Part shown: positions 53,063 through 61,828 of the stretch, in pieces
Position numbering within the stretch: position 1 is the first letter of the stretch
How the letters are laid out: every line of letters starts with the position of its first letter
From: Candidatus Termititenax sp.
Lineage (GTDB): Bacteria > Margulisbacteria > Riflemargulisbacteria > GWF2-35-9 > DYQY01
DNA: 62,415 nt
Assembly (NCBI GenBank): GCA_020719045.1
Contig: DYQY01000009.1
Coordinates: 1-62,415, forward strand
Reading direction: 5' to 3'
Translations under genes and position numbers: made by a program
The notes under the pieces: generated by a model
What the model was told of the DNA's origin: nothing
Seen by the model: the letters and a program-made list of their open reading frames with translations, nothing else
Databases searched by the model: none

Positions 53063-54295
53063 TTATAAATAATCTATTAATGTAGGCTGCATAATCTTCG
53101 CACCAACATTTAATGCTGATTGATACGCTAACATCTGTTGATTATAATCCATCATAAGCTCAGTATAATCAACATCTTCTAATGATGATGTTAACTTTTG
53201 TTGCTGTATCTTTAAATCTATCAAGTAATTCTCTCTAAGCTCCATTCTTTTTGTATAAATACCAATCAATGAATGAGCTTTTATAACACCGTCTCTACCG
53301 CTATTAAAACTATCTATATCCTCAGAAATATCCGTCGCTCCCTCATTAATTTTATTCTTTATGCTCAGTATTGTTGAGAGAACACCTCCTGATGGCTCAT
53401 TTTGTATACCTACAAAATCTCCGTCCGAGTTTAATAGTCCAAACTTTTCAAAGACTCCTCCAGGCATATCATCCTCCAAAGATATTGTTCCATCAGAACC
53501 CAAATACTTAGAAACAAACTTTAATCTAAACCCGCTTTCCGTTTCAACAACCATAGCATTTAAGTCTACCCCTGCTTGATTGATAGAATCTGCAACATCC
53601 TGCAAAGTCATTCCAGTAGTTGCATCATACCCAATAGTAATATCGGTAGTTCTGTCTCCAACTGTAATTCTTACCTTATCGCTTGATGGTGCTGAGTATA
53701 GTGCTTGGGCTGGTGAATCAAAATACTTTACACCTTCCATCTTATGAATAGCAAATAAATCTACACCTGTTATGCTTCCCTCGAGCACCTCGTTCTCACC
53801 AACTGGCACCATCATCTGGTCATCAGTTCCATTGTATCTTACCTTATCTCCAACTACCTCAAATGGTGGGCTTGAAACATTATAACCACCAAAAATATAT
53901 TTACCATTAAGGCTACTGTTTGCTGTTTGCATAATGCTATCAAATAAATTATCAATGTCAGATGCTAATACGCTTCTTGCAGTGCCACTTAGTGCTTCGT
54001 TTAAATACTGAGAAAGTGTTGTTTGGACACTATTTAAGTCTGATGTCAAAGAAAACAAAATACCATCTGTGGTGTCTAGATTTACTTTAACTGAATTAAT
54101 ATTACTTTCATATTGGCCCATTCTGCTTATGTTTTGATTAAACTTCATAATTCTACTTATGTCTGTTGGATTATCTGATGGCTTGGATATTTTTTTGCCA
54201 GAACTAAGCTGATCTTGAAGATTGTAAAGCTCTTGAGTGTTCCTTAGAACATTATTTAAAACATTATTTGTCATTATTCCATTTGTTATTCTCAT
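53063..54295 (-). CDS. flgL: Hook-filament junction protein FlgL (HAP3)
   Basis: 410 residues. Flagellin-like N-terminus (MRITNGIMTNNVLNNVLRN, QDQLSSGKKISKPSDNP) and C-terminus (DYTELMMDYNQQMLAYQSAL, MQPTLIDYL). It joins FlgK to the filament. ATG with GAGGTGG upstream; 17 bases after flgK in the same operon. Confidence 0.96.
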   Translation of the reverse strand: MRITNGIMTNNVLNNVLRNTQELYNLQDQLSSGKKISKPSDNPTDISRIMKFNQNISRMGQYESNINSVKVNLDTTDGILFSLTSDLNSVQTTLSQYLNEALSGTARSVLASDIDNLFDSIMQTANSSLNGKYIFGGYNVSSPPFEVVGDKVRYNGTDDQMMVPVGENEVLEGSITGVDLFAIHKMEGVKYFDSPAQALYSAPSSDKVRITVGDRTTDITIGYDATTGMTLQDVADSINQAGVDLNAMVVETESGFRLKFVSKYLGSDGTISLEDDMPGGVFEKFGLLNSDGDFVGIQNEPSGGVLSTILSIKNKINEGATDISEDIDSFNSGRDGVIKAHSLIGIYTKRMELRENYLIDLKIQQQKLTSSLEDVDYTELMMDYNQQMLAYQSALNVGAKIMQPTLIDYL

Positions 54296-54312
54296 TTATC
54301 CACCTCTTCCTT

Positions 54313-55701
54313 TTATACCATGTTAACTATAACGTCTAATATTTCCTGAATAACTGACAGATACTTAGCAGATGCCTGATATGCATGCTGGAACCTAACC
54401 ATATCGGCCATTTCCTCATCTATCGAAACGCCAGATACCTCTGCTATCTGATTATCTAGCTGACTGATTATATCTTTATTCGTCTGTAAATAATTCTGAG
54501 ATGCAAGTGTATCAACCCCTATATCAGAAATAATATTCTGAAAATAGCTATTTATTGAGGTTGTTCCTGAATCAAAAATGCCCATGTCTCTTAAATTACT
54601 TATTGCTAATGCGTTTTCTCCATTACCTTCAACATTACTTGTTGTTGAAGATGCGGCTATTAATGAACCATTCCTAGCAAAAAGATCGCTAAGCTTTATG
54701 CTATCTGCACCTGTTCCTTCAAAAAGATTTGTTCCTGGATTGCCCTGAAGATCAAATCCTCGTCTATGAACTTCATTTACACTATTCACAAGTTCAACAG
54801 CTAGTTGGTCTAGCTTATCAATAAAGCCATCAACAACTGCATCTCTTGACTGCATTAGTCCAAAAATTTCTCCTCCAGCTATCTCAACTTCTCTTAGGGT
54901 TCCTTTAAGATATACTGCATACTTAGATTCTCCTGATTCGGTGTCAAGTTTAGCTTCTAAATAACTAGCTTCTGATTCGCTTAACAGGATTACACCATTT
55001 ACTGCAATTGTTGCTACCCCTCTAGTATCCTCATAATAATCCGCATCAATAAGCTGAACTAACTCATTAGTAAGTCGCGTTCTTTCATCTTTCAAGCTTG
55101 TAGTAGACCCTGATGATTCAGCTTTTACTATTTGTTCATTAATATCGCTTAACCTAGATATTAAAGTGTTTACTTCTTCCACTTTAAAAGGAACACTTTC
55201 ATTGATGTTTCTCTTTAAGCTACTCAACGATGACCTAACTGTTCTTATGCTATCTGACACCTGTTCTGTTGCAGAAATAACGCTAGCTCTGGCTCCTGAA
55301 TCTTCTGGGTCAAGCTGAACAGCTGACCAAGAATCCCAAAAAGCTTCTAAATTAGCAGATATCCCAAAGTCAGATGGCTCGTTAAAAATACTCTCAACTG
55401 TTGAGTAAGTCACTGACTGCTGAAGCCAAGACCCGTATTCCCCCAAAACATTTCTCATTTGAGCATCAAAAAACTCATTTCTCATTCGTTCAACATCATG
55501 CACACTAACCCCTGTACCAATCGCTGCAAAAGGATTGTTCTTATTATTGACTGAAATAGTTCTGTTATCTGTTGGTGTTAAGTTAACTCTTTGACGAGAA
55601 TATCCAGGGGTATTAACATTGGCAATATTATTACCAATAGTATCCAACACATATGCGTTTGTCTGTAATGCTCTACGTGCTATCTCTAAACCACCTGACA
55701 T
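54313..55701 (-). CDS. flgK: Hook-filament junction protein FlgK (HAP1)
   Basis: 462 residues, short for FlgK, so a small outer domain. SGGLEIARRALQTNAYVLDTIGNNIANVNTPGYSRQRV (read in parts) marks the rod/hook-type start; the C-terminus SIDEEMADMVRFQHAYQASAKYLSVIQE is typical. It attaches to the hook end. ATG start, 15 bases after flgN. Confidence 0.97.
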   Translation of the reverse strand: MSGGLEIARRALQTNAYVLDTIGNNIANVNTPGYSRQRVNLTPTDNRTISVNNKNNPFAAIGTGVSVHDVERMRNEFFDAQMRNVLGEYGSWLQQSVTYSTVESIFNEPSDFGISANLEAFWDSWSAVQLDPEDSGARASVISATEQVSDSIRTVRSSLSSLKRNINESVPFKVEEVNTLISRLSDINEQIVKAESSGSTTSLKDERTRLTNELVQLIDADYYEDTRGVATIAVNGVILLSESEASYLEAKLDTESGESKYAVYLKGTLREVEIAGGEIFGLMQSRDAVVDGFIDKLDQLAVELVNSVNEVHRRGFDLQGNPGTNLFEGTGADSIKLSDLFARNGSLIAASSTTSNVEGNGENALAISNLRDMGIFDSGTTSINSYFQNIISDIGVDTLASQNYLQTNKDIISQLDNQIAEVSGVSIDEEMADMVRFQHAYQASAKYLSVIQEILDVIVNMV

Positions 55702-55716
55702 AACTGTTTCCTTTCT

Positions 55717-56226
55717 TTAAGCAACAATATCCATCCAATTACGACTATCACCCAAAACACTTGAACTGCCTCTTTGACAATATATCTGCTGATTATCTGA
55801 ACAAATATCCATAACTTTATTCATCATATGCTGAATATATTTAAGTGCATTTTCCATTAACTTTTGATTTCTATAACGAAGCATCATTATCTCTTTCTTT
55901 TGCAAAGTTAAACTTTTTTTATCTTTGTTATACATTACCTTGTATTTTTCAGGGGAAATCTCAATAATATGCTGTAGCGTAATGTTTTTGGATTCAGAGG
56001 AAACCAAAATTTTTCGCATAAGCGAACTCATTTCTTTTTGTAAATCTTTAATTTCTGGAGCTAATAATTCTTTTTGTGAGGAAACTTCTAATAATGTTTG
56101 GTGATTTCGTTCAATGAGAGATTTGTTTTCTTGACTTAGCAAGTCAATTAGACGTGAGTATGCGCTTATCTGGTTATCCAGATTTCCCTTCAAATAGTCC
56201 CATACTACTTTCGCCTCTTCGCTCAC
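55717..56226 (-). CDS. flgN: Flagellar chaperone FlgN-like protein
   Basis: About 169 residues, a long helical protein in the right place for FlgN (between flgM and flgK). The helical pattern and the ending (MYNKDKKSLTLQKKEIMML, RNQKLMENALKYIQHMM) fit FlgN, the FlgK/FlgL export chaperone. The longest frame begins at 56277 well inside flgM. I prefer the GTG at 56224-56226, ten bases after GAGGAG; a TTG at 56193 is another option. It overlaps flgM by about 53 bases. Confidence 0.75.
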   Translation of the reverse strand: MSEEAKVVWDYLKGNLDNQISAYSRLIDLLSQENKSLIERNHQTLLEVSSQKELLAPEIKDLQKEMSSLMRKILVSSESKNITLQHIIEISPEKYKVMYNKDKKSLTLQKKEIMMLRYRNQKLMENALKYIQHMMNKVMDICSDNQQIYCQRGSSSVLGDSRNWMDIVA

Positions 56227-56485
56227 TTTTAAGCATCTCCTCGGCAGTCTTTTTAGAGTCGGCAGAATAACTACCATCCTCTACTTGCTGCTTTATTTTT
56301 TCAATTCTCTTTAAATCAATACCAAAACTCTTATCATTAAATACTAACTCAAAAGCTCTTTTGTTTTCTGCTACGACTTGCTCTTCATTGGTTTCTTCTC
56401 CACCATTTTCTTGAGCTACTCGTTCCTGCTTAGGAAGTATTATTTTTTTTATTTCGTTATAGGCGCTGGACTCTAAAATCCTCAT
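56174..56485 (-). CDS. flgM: Anti-sigma-28 factor FlgM
   Basis: 103 residues. Disordered, charged N-terminus and a C-terminal sigma-28-binding helix region with IDLKRIEKIKQQVEDGSYSADSKKTAEEML (read in parts), the FlgM hallmark. It holds FliA inactive until exported through the finished hook. First gene of a class-3-type operon with a near-perfect sigma-28 promoter. No fliA gene is in the window. Confidence 0.9.
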   Translation of the reverse strand: MRILESSAYNEIKKIILPKQERVAQENGGEETNEEQVVAENKRAFELVFNDKSFGIDLKRIEKIKQQVEDGSYSADSKKTAEEMLKSERRGESSMGLFEGKSG

Positions 56486-56529
56486 GTTATCTCCTTATTA
56501 CTTTATACTAATATAGAATACCATTTGTA

Positions 56530-56556
56530 TTATCGGTAATAAAGAAAAAAACTTTA
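56530..56556 (-). promoter_or_regulatory. Sigma-28 (FliA) promoter of the flgM-flgN-flgK-flgL-fliW-csrA operon
   Basis: TAAAGTTT, 11 bases, ACCGATAA on the minus strand (TAAA at 56553-56556, ACCGATAA at 56530-56537). This differs from the FliA consensus TAAAGTTT-N11-GCCGATAA at one position only. Confidence 0.92.
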
Positions 56557-56560
56557 GCCC

Positions 56561-56866
56561 TTAATTAAATTTATTTCCTCCCTCGTAATTCTCAATCGCT
56601 TTTTGCTTATTAACTAAGCTAGCATTGAGTTGTTTAGCAAGCCCCATACCCCCCGCAAGAACTACATTCTTGGCAATCTGCTCATCTAACATATCAACAT
56701 ACATTTCTGATGCCTGGCTTTTTCCAAACAGGTCTGACTTAGGAATTGTTTTTCTCATTTCTTTTAACAAAAAATGAACAAAAAAACCTTCCAAATCCTG
56801 TGCTGCTTTTTTATCAACTTCTCTTCCTTGTAGCTTGTTTACATTTGCGACATCTATTACGTTCAT
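56561..56866 (-). CDS. flgJ: FlgJ-like rod-binding protein (no muramidase domain)
   Basis: 101 residues. It matches the FlgJ N-terminal rod-capping domain (QDLEGFFVHFLLKEMRKTIP, SEMYVDMLDEQIAKNV, GGMGLAKQL). The C-terminal peptidoglycan hydrolase found in proteobacterial FlgJ is absent, so another enzyme must open the wall. ATG overlaps the flgI stop by one base (TAATG). Confidence 0.93.
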   Translation of the reverse strand: MNVIDVANVNKLQGREVDKKAAQDLEGFFVHFLLKEMRKTIPKSDLFGKSQASEMYVDMLDEQIAKNVVLAGGMGLAKQLNASLVNKQKAIENYEGGNKFN

Positions 56867-57981
56867 TAGATTATCTCCATCTTTGCTTTGATTGCCCCAG
56901 CTTCTTTCATCAATTGTAGAATTGATATAATATCGCCAGGGGTCATGCCAATATGATTAAGCACTGCTGCAACTTGCTCGATTGTATTATCGTTTGTTTT
57001 AATAACTTCAACTGCTTTTCCAGTCTTTCCTTCTTCAACAGAAATTCTTGTTTCTTCTGATATTGCTGTTGTTCCGCTTGAGAAAGCTCCTGGCTGAACA
57101 ACTTGAGTTTCATTCTTAACTGAAATATTTAAGTTCTGATAAGAAACAACAACTGGAGCAACCTTGACTGGCCCACCCATAACAATTGCCCCACTTCTCT
57201 CATTAATAACAATTCTTGCAATACTATCTGACTCAACATTAAGCGCATTTACTAATGATATAAGTGCGATTTCTTTCCCTACATATTCTTCAGGAACTTT
57301 CAGTGATACTTGAGAACCACTTATAGCCCTTACATCCCATTTCTTATTAATTTTTGAGATAGAACTCTTCATGCTCTCTACTGTTGTAAAATCTTGTTTA
57401 TCTAAAACCCACACAAGCTCACCATTAGTTACTAAATCTGTTTTCACTGAATTTTCAACTATTGCTCCATTTGGAATAGTTCCTGATGCAACATGATTTT
57501 TCATAGTCTTACTGCTTTTGCCCTCAACACTATACCCACCGACAGCAACAGGCCCCTGAGCTATAGCATATACCTCACCATTCCCTGCCTTTAACGGGGT
57601 AAATAATAATATTCCACCCTTCAGGCTTGTTGCCTGCCCGATTGATGAAACATGTACGTCAATATTGTCTCCAGGCATATTAAATGCACCAAGCTTTGCA
57701 GTAACCATTACAACTGCCGTGTTCTTTGATTTAAGATTATCAATATCTAGATTATTAACTCCAAAGTTGCTTAACATATTAGCAATACCTTGTCTGGCAA
57801 CTTCGTTACTTGCGTCATCTCCTGTACCTTGTAAACCAACAACTAGACCATAACCTATAAGCATATTTTGTCTATCATTTAGTAGTCTTGATATATCTTT
57901 GATCCTAGTTTTAACAACTGGATCTAATGCAAAACTAATTTGCATTATAAATATTAAAGAAAATATTATTATTTTACGCAT
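56866..57981 (-). CDS. flgI: Flagellar P-ring protein FlgI
   Basis: 371 residues. Signal peptide (KIIIFSLIFIMQISFA), then RIKDISRLLNDRQNMLIGYGLVVGLQGTGDDA-type sequence (in parts), ARIVINERSGAIVMGGPV and a C-terminal GMTPGDIISILQLMKEAGAI. It forms the periplasmic P-ring in peptidoglycan. Together with flgH it shows a diderm envelope. ATG start. Confidence 0.98.
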   Translation of the reverse strand: MRKIIIFSLIFIMQISFALDPVVKTRIKDISRLLNDRQNMLIGYGLVVGLQGTGDDASNEVARQGIANMLSNFGVNNLDIDNLKSKNTAVVMVTAKLGAFNMPGDNIDVHVSSIGQATSLKGGILLFTPLKAGNGEVYAIAQGPVAVGGYSVEGKSSKTMKNHVASGTIPNGAIVENSVKTDLVTNGELVWVLDKQDFTTVESMKSSISKINKKWDVRAISGSQVSLKVPEEYVGKEIALISLVNALNVESDSIARIVINERSGAIVMGGPVKVAPVVVSYQNLNISVKNETQVVQPGAFSSGTTAISEETRISVEEGKTGKAVEVIKTNDNTIEQVAAVLNHIGMTPGDIISILQLMKEAGAIKAKMEII

Positions 57982-57992
57982 TATTTATCTCC

Positions 57993-58562
57993 CTAAAAAA
58001 CCATATTAAACATCTTAGTAATAAAACCTGGATCATTAACATTATTAATTTCACCATCTCTGCTGAACTGTATTTGTGAATTAGCAAGATATCTTGAATA
58101 AACGATGTTTCCTTTGCTAATGTTCTCTGGTCTAACAATACCTTTTACATACAAATACTGTTTATCACTATTAATGTTAGTTTCTTTGCTTCCTTCAACT
58201 ACCAATTCTCTGTTCTCTAGCACTTCAATAACCCTAACAGTAACTTCGGCCTTAAACGCGCCCATAGTATTCTGCTTACCCTCTGCCTCAAAAGAACTCT
58301 CATTAGGCATTCCTGTTGCAGAATCAACAAACCCAGCATAACCAGTACCAGGGCCAAACGAAACATTGCTTGCATTCTTTATAGTACTACCACTACTCTG
58401 AGAGTTTTCTACATACTCTTCCACAATTACAGTTATACTATCGCCAATCTTCTTAGCAATATGGTCATTAAATAGCCCAACATTTTCACCCTTCCACAAG
58501 GACTCAGCCTGACAAGTAAACATCAGCGAAATAACTAATAATAATTGAATTACTCTTTTCAT
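57993..58562 (-). CDS. flgH: Flagellar L-ring protein FlgH
   Basis: 189 residues. Signal segment with a cysteine at 17 (LMFTC, not a textbook lipobox), then SLWKGENVGLFNDHIAKKIGDSITVIVEE and GIVRPENISKGNIVYSRYLANSQIQF (in parts), FlgH hallmarks. It forms the outer-membrane L-ring. ATG start with a GGAGGG-type site upstream; 11 bases from flgI. Confidence 0.97.
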   Translation of the reverse strand: MKRVIQLLLVISLMFTCQAESLWKGENVGLFNDHIAKKIGDSITVIVEEYVENSQSSGSTIKNASNVSFGPGTGYAGFVDSATGMPNESSFEAEGKQNTMGAFKAEVTVRVIEVLENRELVVEGSKETNINSDKQYLYVKGIVRPENISKGNIVYSRYLANSQIQFSRDGEINNVNDPGFITKMFNMVF

Positions 58563-58572
58563 GGTTCCCTCC

Positions 58573-59244
58573 TTAGTTCTTAATCTCTAATTCCTTTATT
58601 CCTTTAACAAGTGCTGCTATCTTTCTCTTATATTGAGTGTGCATAACATCTATCGTATTTCCAATATATCCATCCTCCAGAGCAACTACCTCACAGGTAA
58701 GCTCTACTCCACCATCAATGATTGTTACTTTTACAGTATCACCCTTAAGTACTTCTGGAAGCTTCTCTAGTGTTTCTTTTAGTAAAATACTCCCTTTCTT
58801 CACCGTTCTAGAAAATCTTTGACCTACAATGCTTTCTGTTGGTTTAACCCATTCAATTCCCGCATCAAAAAGGGCAGTAACATCTTCTAATCTGCCCTCA
58901 GTGATGCTCGGATCAAAAACTCTGTCTGTAATTGCACTTTCCTTTAAAACCAATACGTCATCATAAACGTTAACCTTTGCTAAATATCGAAACTCTTTTT
59001 GTTTCCCATCAACCGTTGCCATAAGATTAATAACCATTATTCCTGGCTTCATCTCAAAAGAGCCTAAAGTCACTTCATTCTCAGATATCTCATCCGAACC
59101 ATAGGGCTCTTGAATAATACTAATGCTATAGCTCTTAAACCCTGACAGCTGTTCACTTGCTTTACTTTTGGCTAACTCTTGAACAAATGAAGGTTCAATA
59201 GCAAAAGAAAAAACCATTAATAAAAGTAATAAGCTATATCTCAT
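58573..59244 (-). CDS. flgA: P-ring assembly chaperone FlgA
   Basis: 223 residues. Signal peptide (LLLLLMVFSFA), then a beta-rich region and the C-terminal SAF domain of FlgA (EGRLEDVTALFDAG, VGQRFSRTVKKGSILLKETLE, GDTVKVTI). It helps FlgI polymerise in the periplasm. ATG start, four bases after flgG. Confidence 0.93.
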   Translation of the reverse strand: MRYSLLLLLMVFSFAIEPSFVQELAKSKASEQLSGFKSYSISIIQEPYGSDEISENEVTLGSFEMKPGIMVINLMATVDGKQKEFRYLAKVNVYDDVLVLKESAITDRVFDPSITEGRLEDVTALFDAGIEWVKPTESIVGQRFSRTVKKGSILLKETLEKLPEVLKGDTVKVTIIDGGVELTCEVVALEDGYIGNTIDVMHTQYKRKIAALVKGIKELEIKN

Positions 59245-59248
59245 TTAT

Positions 59249-60034
59249 TTACCTTTTCAAATTGTTTGTCATTGATAATAATTCATCGGATGTCTGTATC
59301 GCCTTTGAATTGATTTCATATGACCTTTGAGCAATAATCATCTTTATCATTTCCTCTGCAATATCTACATTCGATCCTTCTAGATAGCCTTGAGCTAAAA
59401 CACCCAAACCTTCAAGTCCAGGAGCTGCTTCTGTTGGTGTACCAGAACTTGGTGTCTGAAGAAGGATATTTCTTCCTTTACTTTCTAATCCAGCAGGATT
59501 TGGAAAATTCACCAAATATATCTGACCAATTACTTCATTTTCTGCTGAGTCTATTTTGGATATACTTACTACACCCTCTGGGCTTATATATAGTTCCTTT
59601 ACGTTATCTGGAATCTGGATTGTTGGCTCTAATAAAAACCCATCCGGAGTACTTACGTATCCTTCTCCATCTTTTCTAAGAATACCTGAACGAGTATACC
59701 CAATAGAGCCATCAGGCATACGAACTTGCAAAAAACCTTCGCCTTCAATAGCAAGATCAAGATTATTACCTGTCTGTTGAAAACTTCCACCAGTATATAC
59801 CTTAGGAACCCCTGTGCTCCTTACCCCCAAACCAATCTGTACTGGTTGACCTTGCTTCTCTGCATCAAAAAAATTGTTTGTACTACTTAATTTCTGATAC
59901 ATTAAATCTTCAAAATCCACTCTGGATTTCTTGAACCCTGTTGTATTTACGTTAGCAAGATTGTTGGCAATAACATCAATATTTAATTGCTGAGCCATCA
60001 TACCTGTTGCCGATATCCACATTGATCTTGTCAT
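59249..60034 (-). CDS. flgG: Flagellar distal rod protein FlgG
   Basis: 261 residues. Rod/hook family start (SMWISATGMMAQQLNIDVIANNLANVNTTGFK) and end (EGSNVDIAEEMIKMIIAQRSYEINSKAIQTSDELL), in parts; the length is typical for FlgG. ATG with a GGGGGAAG-type site upstream. Confidence 0.97.
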   Translation of the reverse strand: MTRSMWISATGMMAQQLNIDVIANNLANVNTTGFKKSRVDFEDLMYQKLSSTNNFFDAEKQGQPVQIGLGVRSTGVPKVYTGGSFQQTGNNLDLAIEGEGFLQVRMPDGSIGYTRSGILRKDGEGYVSTPDGFLLEPTIQIPDNVKELYISPEGVVSISKIDSAENEVIGQIYLVNFPNPAGLESKGRNILLQTPSSGTPTEAAPGLEGLGVLAQGYLEGSNVDIAEEMIKMIIAQRSYEINSKAIQTSDELLSMTNNLKR

Positions 60035-60059
60035 TTACTTCCCCCTTCTATATTTTATT

Positions 60060-60791
60060 CTAAACTGCACCGACTTGAGCAATAGCTTTGCCAGTCATCT
60101 CATCTATCATTTGAATTAACTTTTGATGTGTCTCAAATTGTCTCAAGGAGTCCAATAATGAAATCATCTCTGTCATTGCATTTGCTTGATTCACGTTAGA
60201 TTCTTCTAAATACATATGCTTAACCTCTGCGGTTGAAGCTTTCTCCTCTACTGTGCCTTGAAAAAAAGTATTTCCAACTTTACTTAATGCGACTTTATCT
60301 ACAACATCAACGACAGCTATCTGCCCCATTAATTGGCTATTCTTATTAAAAATCCTACCTACTTCATCAATAACAAAGTTTGTGTCCTCAAGGGTAATTG
60401 CCCCTCCTGTTCCAACCAAAGGATTTCCTCCAATAAGAAGCTGCTTATTTGCATCAAGGGTTAAAACACCTCTTCTAGTATATGCAGTATTTCCATCTGG
60501 AAGTGTGACTTTAAAAAATCCTTCTCCACTAAGCGCAACGTTTAAGTCATCACCAGTAAATCTAAACCCACCAGTTGAATAATCTGTTACAACAGCAACA
60601 TTGCTAGGCACAAAATATTTGTCACTAGAGACGCTAAGCCTACTTGCTATTAAGTCCTGAAAGGAAGTATTGTACGATTTATCTCTCTTGTAACCAACTG
60701 TATCTAAATTGGCTATATTGTTGGAGGCAATGTCTATGGTATCTTTGTTAAGATCCATTGCTCTAGCACTTATTATAAGCGATTCCCTCAT
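60060..60791 (-). CDS. flgF: Flagellar rod protein FlgF
   Basis: 243 residues. Rod-type start (LIISARAMDLNKDTIDIASNNIANLDTVGYKRD) and C-terminus (EESNVNQANAMTEMISLLDSLRQFETHQKLIQ), in parts. More divergent than FlgG, so proximal rod FlgF is the best call. First gene of the flgF-flgG-flgA-flgH-flgI-flgJ operon. ATG start; the leader holds the conserved hairpin. Confidence 0.92.
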   Translation of the reverse strand: MRESLIISARAMDLNKDTIDIASNNIANLDTVGYKRDKSYNTSFQDLIASRLSVSSDKYFVPSNVAVVTDYSTGGFRFTGDDLNVALSGEGFFKVTLPDGNTAYTRRGVLTLDANKQLLIGGNPLVGTGGAITLEDTNFVIDEVGRIFNKNSQLMGQIAVVDVVDKVALSKVGNTFFQGTVEEKASTAEVKHMYLEESNVNQANAMTEMISLLDSLRQFETHQKLIQMIDEMTGKAIAQVGAV

Positions 60792-60847
60792 GTAAAGACC
60801 ACTCTCCCTAGCTTTTTATGGGAAGTATAAAAACTTTTAAAGAGAAA

Positions 60848-60872
60848 TTGCTTCCGACATGCGGGCCAGCAA
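60848..60872 (-). ncRNA. Conserved leader hairpin, flgF operon copy
   Basis: RNA fold: UUGCU pairs with AGCAA (5 bp), inner CCG/CGG helix, CAUGU loop, an asymmetric internal loop between. It shares the CCGCAUGUCGG core with the flagellin 2 leader; the outer stem differs there by a C-G to U-A change and a U-A to U-G change, which keeps pairing. Sits about 30 nt after the predicted start point. Confidence 0.5.
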
Positions 60873-60904
60873 AATTTCAACTCCCCTATTCATCCTACTC
60901 TTAA

Positions 60905-60932
60905 GTTTTAACCTAACAAAATACTATGTCAA
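60905..60932 (-). promoter_or_regulatory. Probable sigma-70-type promoter of the flgF rod operon
   Basis: TTGACA (60927-60932), 16 bases, TAAAAC (60905-60910), matching the layout upstream of flagellin 2. Confidence 0.6.
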
Positions 60933-60954
60933 GTTCCTGCTCACAATAATATTC

Positions 60955-61827
60955 TTAAAACCTTACTTTATCAATCAATTCTTGAAGTTTTTTTACTGTA
61001 ACATGTGTATATAGTTGCGTTGTTTGAAGACTAGTATGGCCAAGTAGCTCCTGAACCGTTCTCAAATCTGCTCCGTTATTTAAAATGGCAGTAGCAAAAG
61101 AGTGACGCAACGTATGCGGAGTTACTTCTTTCCCAATATAATTACTTATCTGCTGAAACAAACGCTGAACGCTTCTTACAGTTAATCTGCCACCTTTTGA
61201 ATTAATAAATAAGGCTCTTTCTTTAGAAACTTTAGCATGACTCTTCCTATAACCATGCGTATACTTTTTTACAGCTATCATCGCTTGACGACCTAAAATA
61301 ACTATTCGCTCTTTGTCTCTTTTCCCTACTACTCTTATCTCTTCTCTTGCCTCATCAATCTCTCCAATATCAACAGAAATAAGCTCAGACACACGAATTC
61401 CAGTTGAGTAAAGAAGCTCAATAATTGCACAATCCCTTTCTTCTGAAACAGAACCTTTAACTGCCTCAAGACATCCGTCTATCTCTTCCGGAGATAAGAA
61501 ATTTGGTAGTTTTTTTTCAAGTTTTGGGGTTTCTAAATAACTGGTCAGCTCATGGGTTACTACTCCAAACCGGATTAAATACTTCCACCAGCTTTTAAGT
61601 GAAGAAATCTTCCTTGAGACTGTTCGTTTCGATAGCTCTTTTTCCTTTAAAAAATAGATATATCTTTTCAGGTGTTCTTCTTTAACATCATGAATATTAT
61701 TAACATTCTGCTTATTACAATACTCTATAAAGAAAGCTAAGTCTAATCGATAAGCATCAACGGTATGTGATGAATAACCTTTTTGCATATTAAGATATAT
61801 TAGAAAGCGGTCAAGAGACTGCTGCAA
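60955..61827 (-). CDS. Tyrosine recombinase XerC/XerD
   Basis: 290 residues. SAM-like N-domain (FLIYLNMQKGYSSHTVDAYRLDL, in parts) and catalytic domain with R145 (TGIRVSEL), K169, H238 and R241 (TPHTLRHSF), H264 (LLGHTS) and nucleophile Y273 (YTHV). It resolves chromosome dimers at dif in most bacteria. Too general to say XerC or XerD. TTG start (61825-61827) fits the family N-terminus. It follows the M15-like gene by one base. Confidence 0.92.
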   Translation of the reverse strand: MQQSLDRFLIYLNMQKGYSSHTVDAYRLDLAFFIEYCNKQNVNNIHDVKEEHLKRYIYFLKEKELSKRTVSRKISSLKSWWKYLIRFGVVTHELTSYLETPKLEKKLPNFLSPEEIDGCLEAVKGSVSEERDCAIIELLYSTGIRVSELISVDIGEIDEAREEIRVVGKRDKERIVILGRQAMIAVKKYTHGYRKSHAKVSKERALFINSKGGRLTVRSVQRLFQQISNYIGKEVTPHTLRHSFATAILNNGADLRTVQELLGHTSLQTTQLYTHVTVKKLQELIDKVRF

Positions 61828-61828
61828 T

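Noticed and set aside
60854-60864. CCGCATGTCGG site considered as a sigma-54 promoter
   Set aside because: TGG and a T/G lie at roughly sigma-54 spacing, but the -12 GC is absent in both copies, and the fixed bases fall in the part that sigma-54 ignores. A better promoter lies upstream in both cases.
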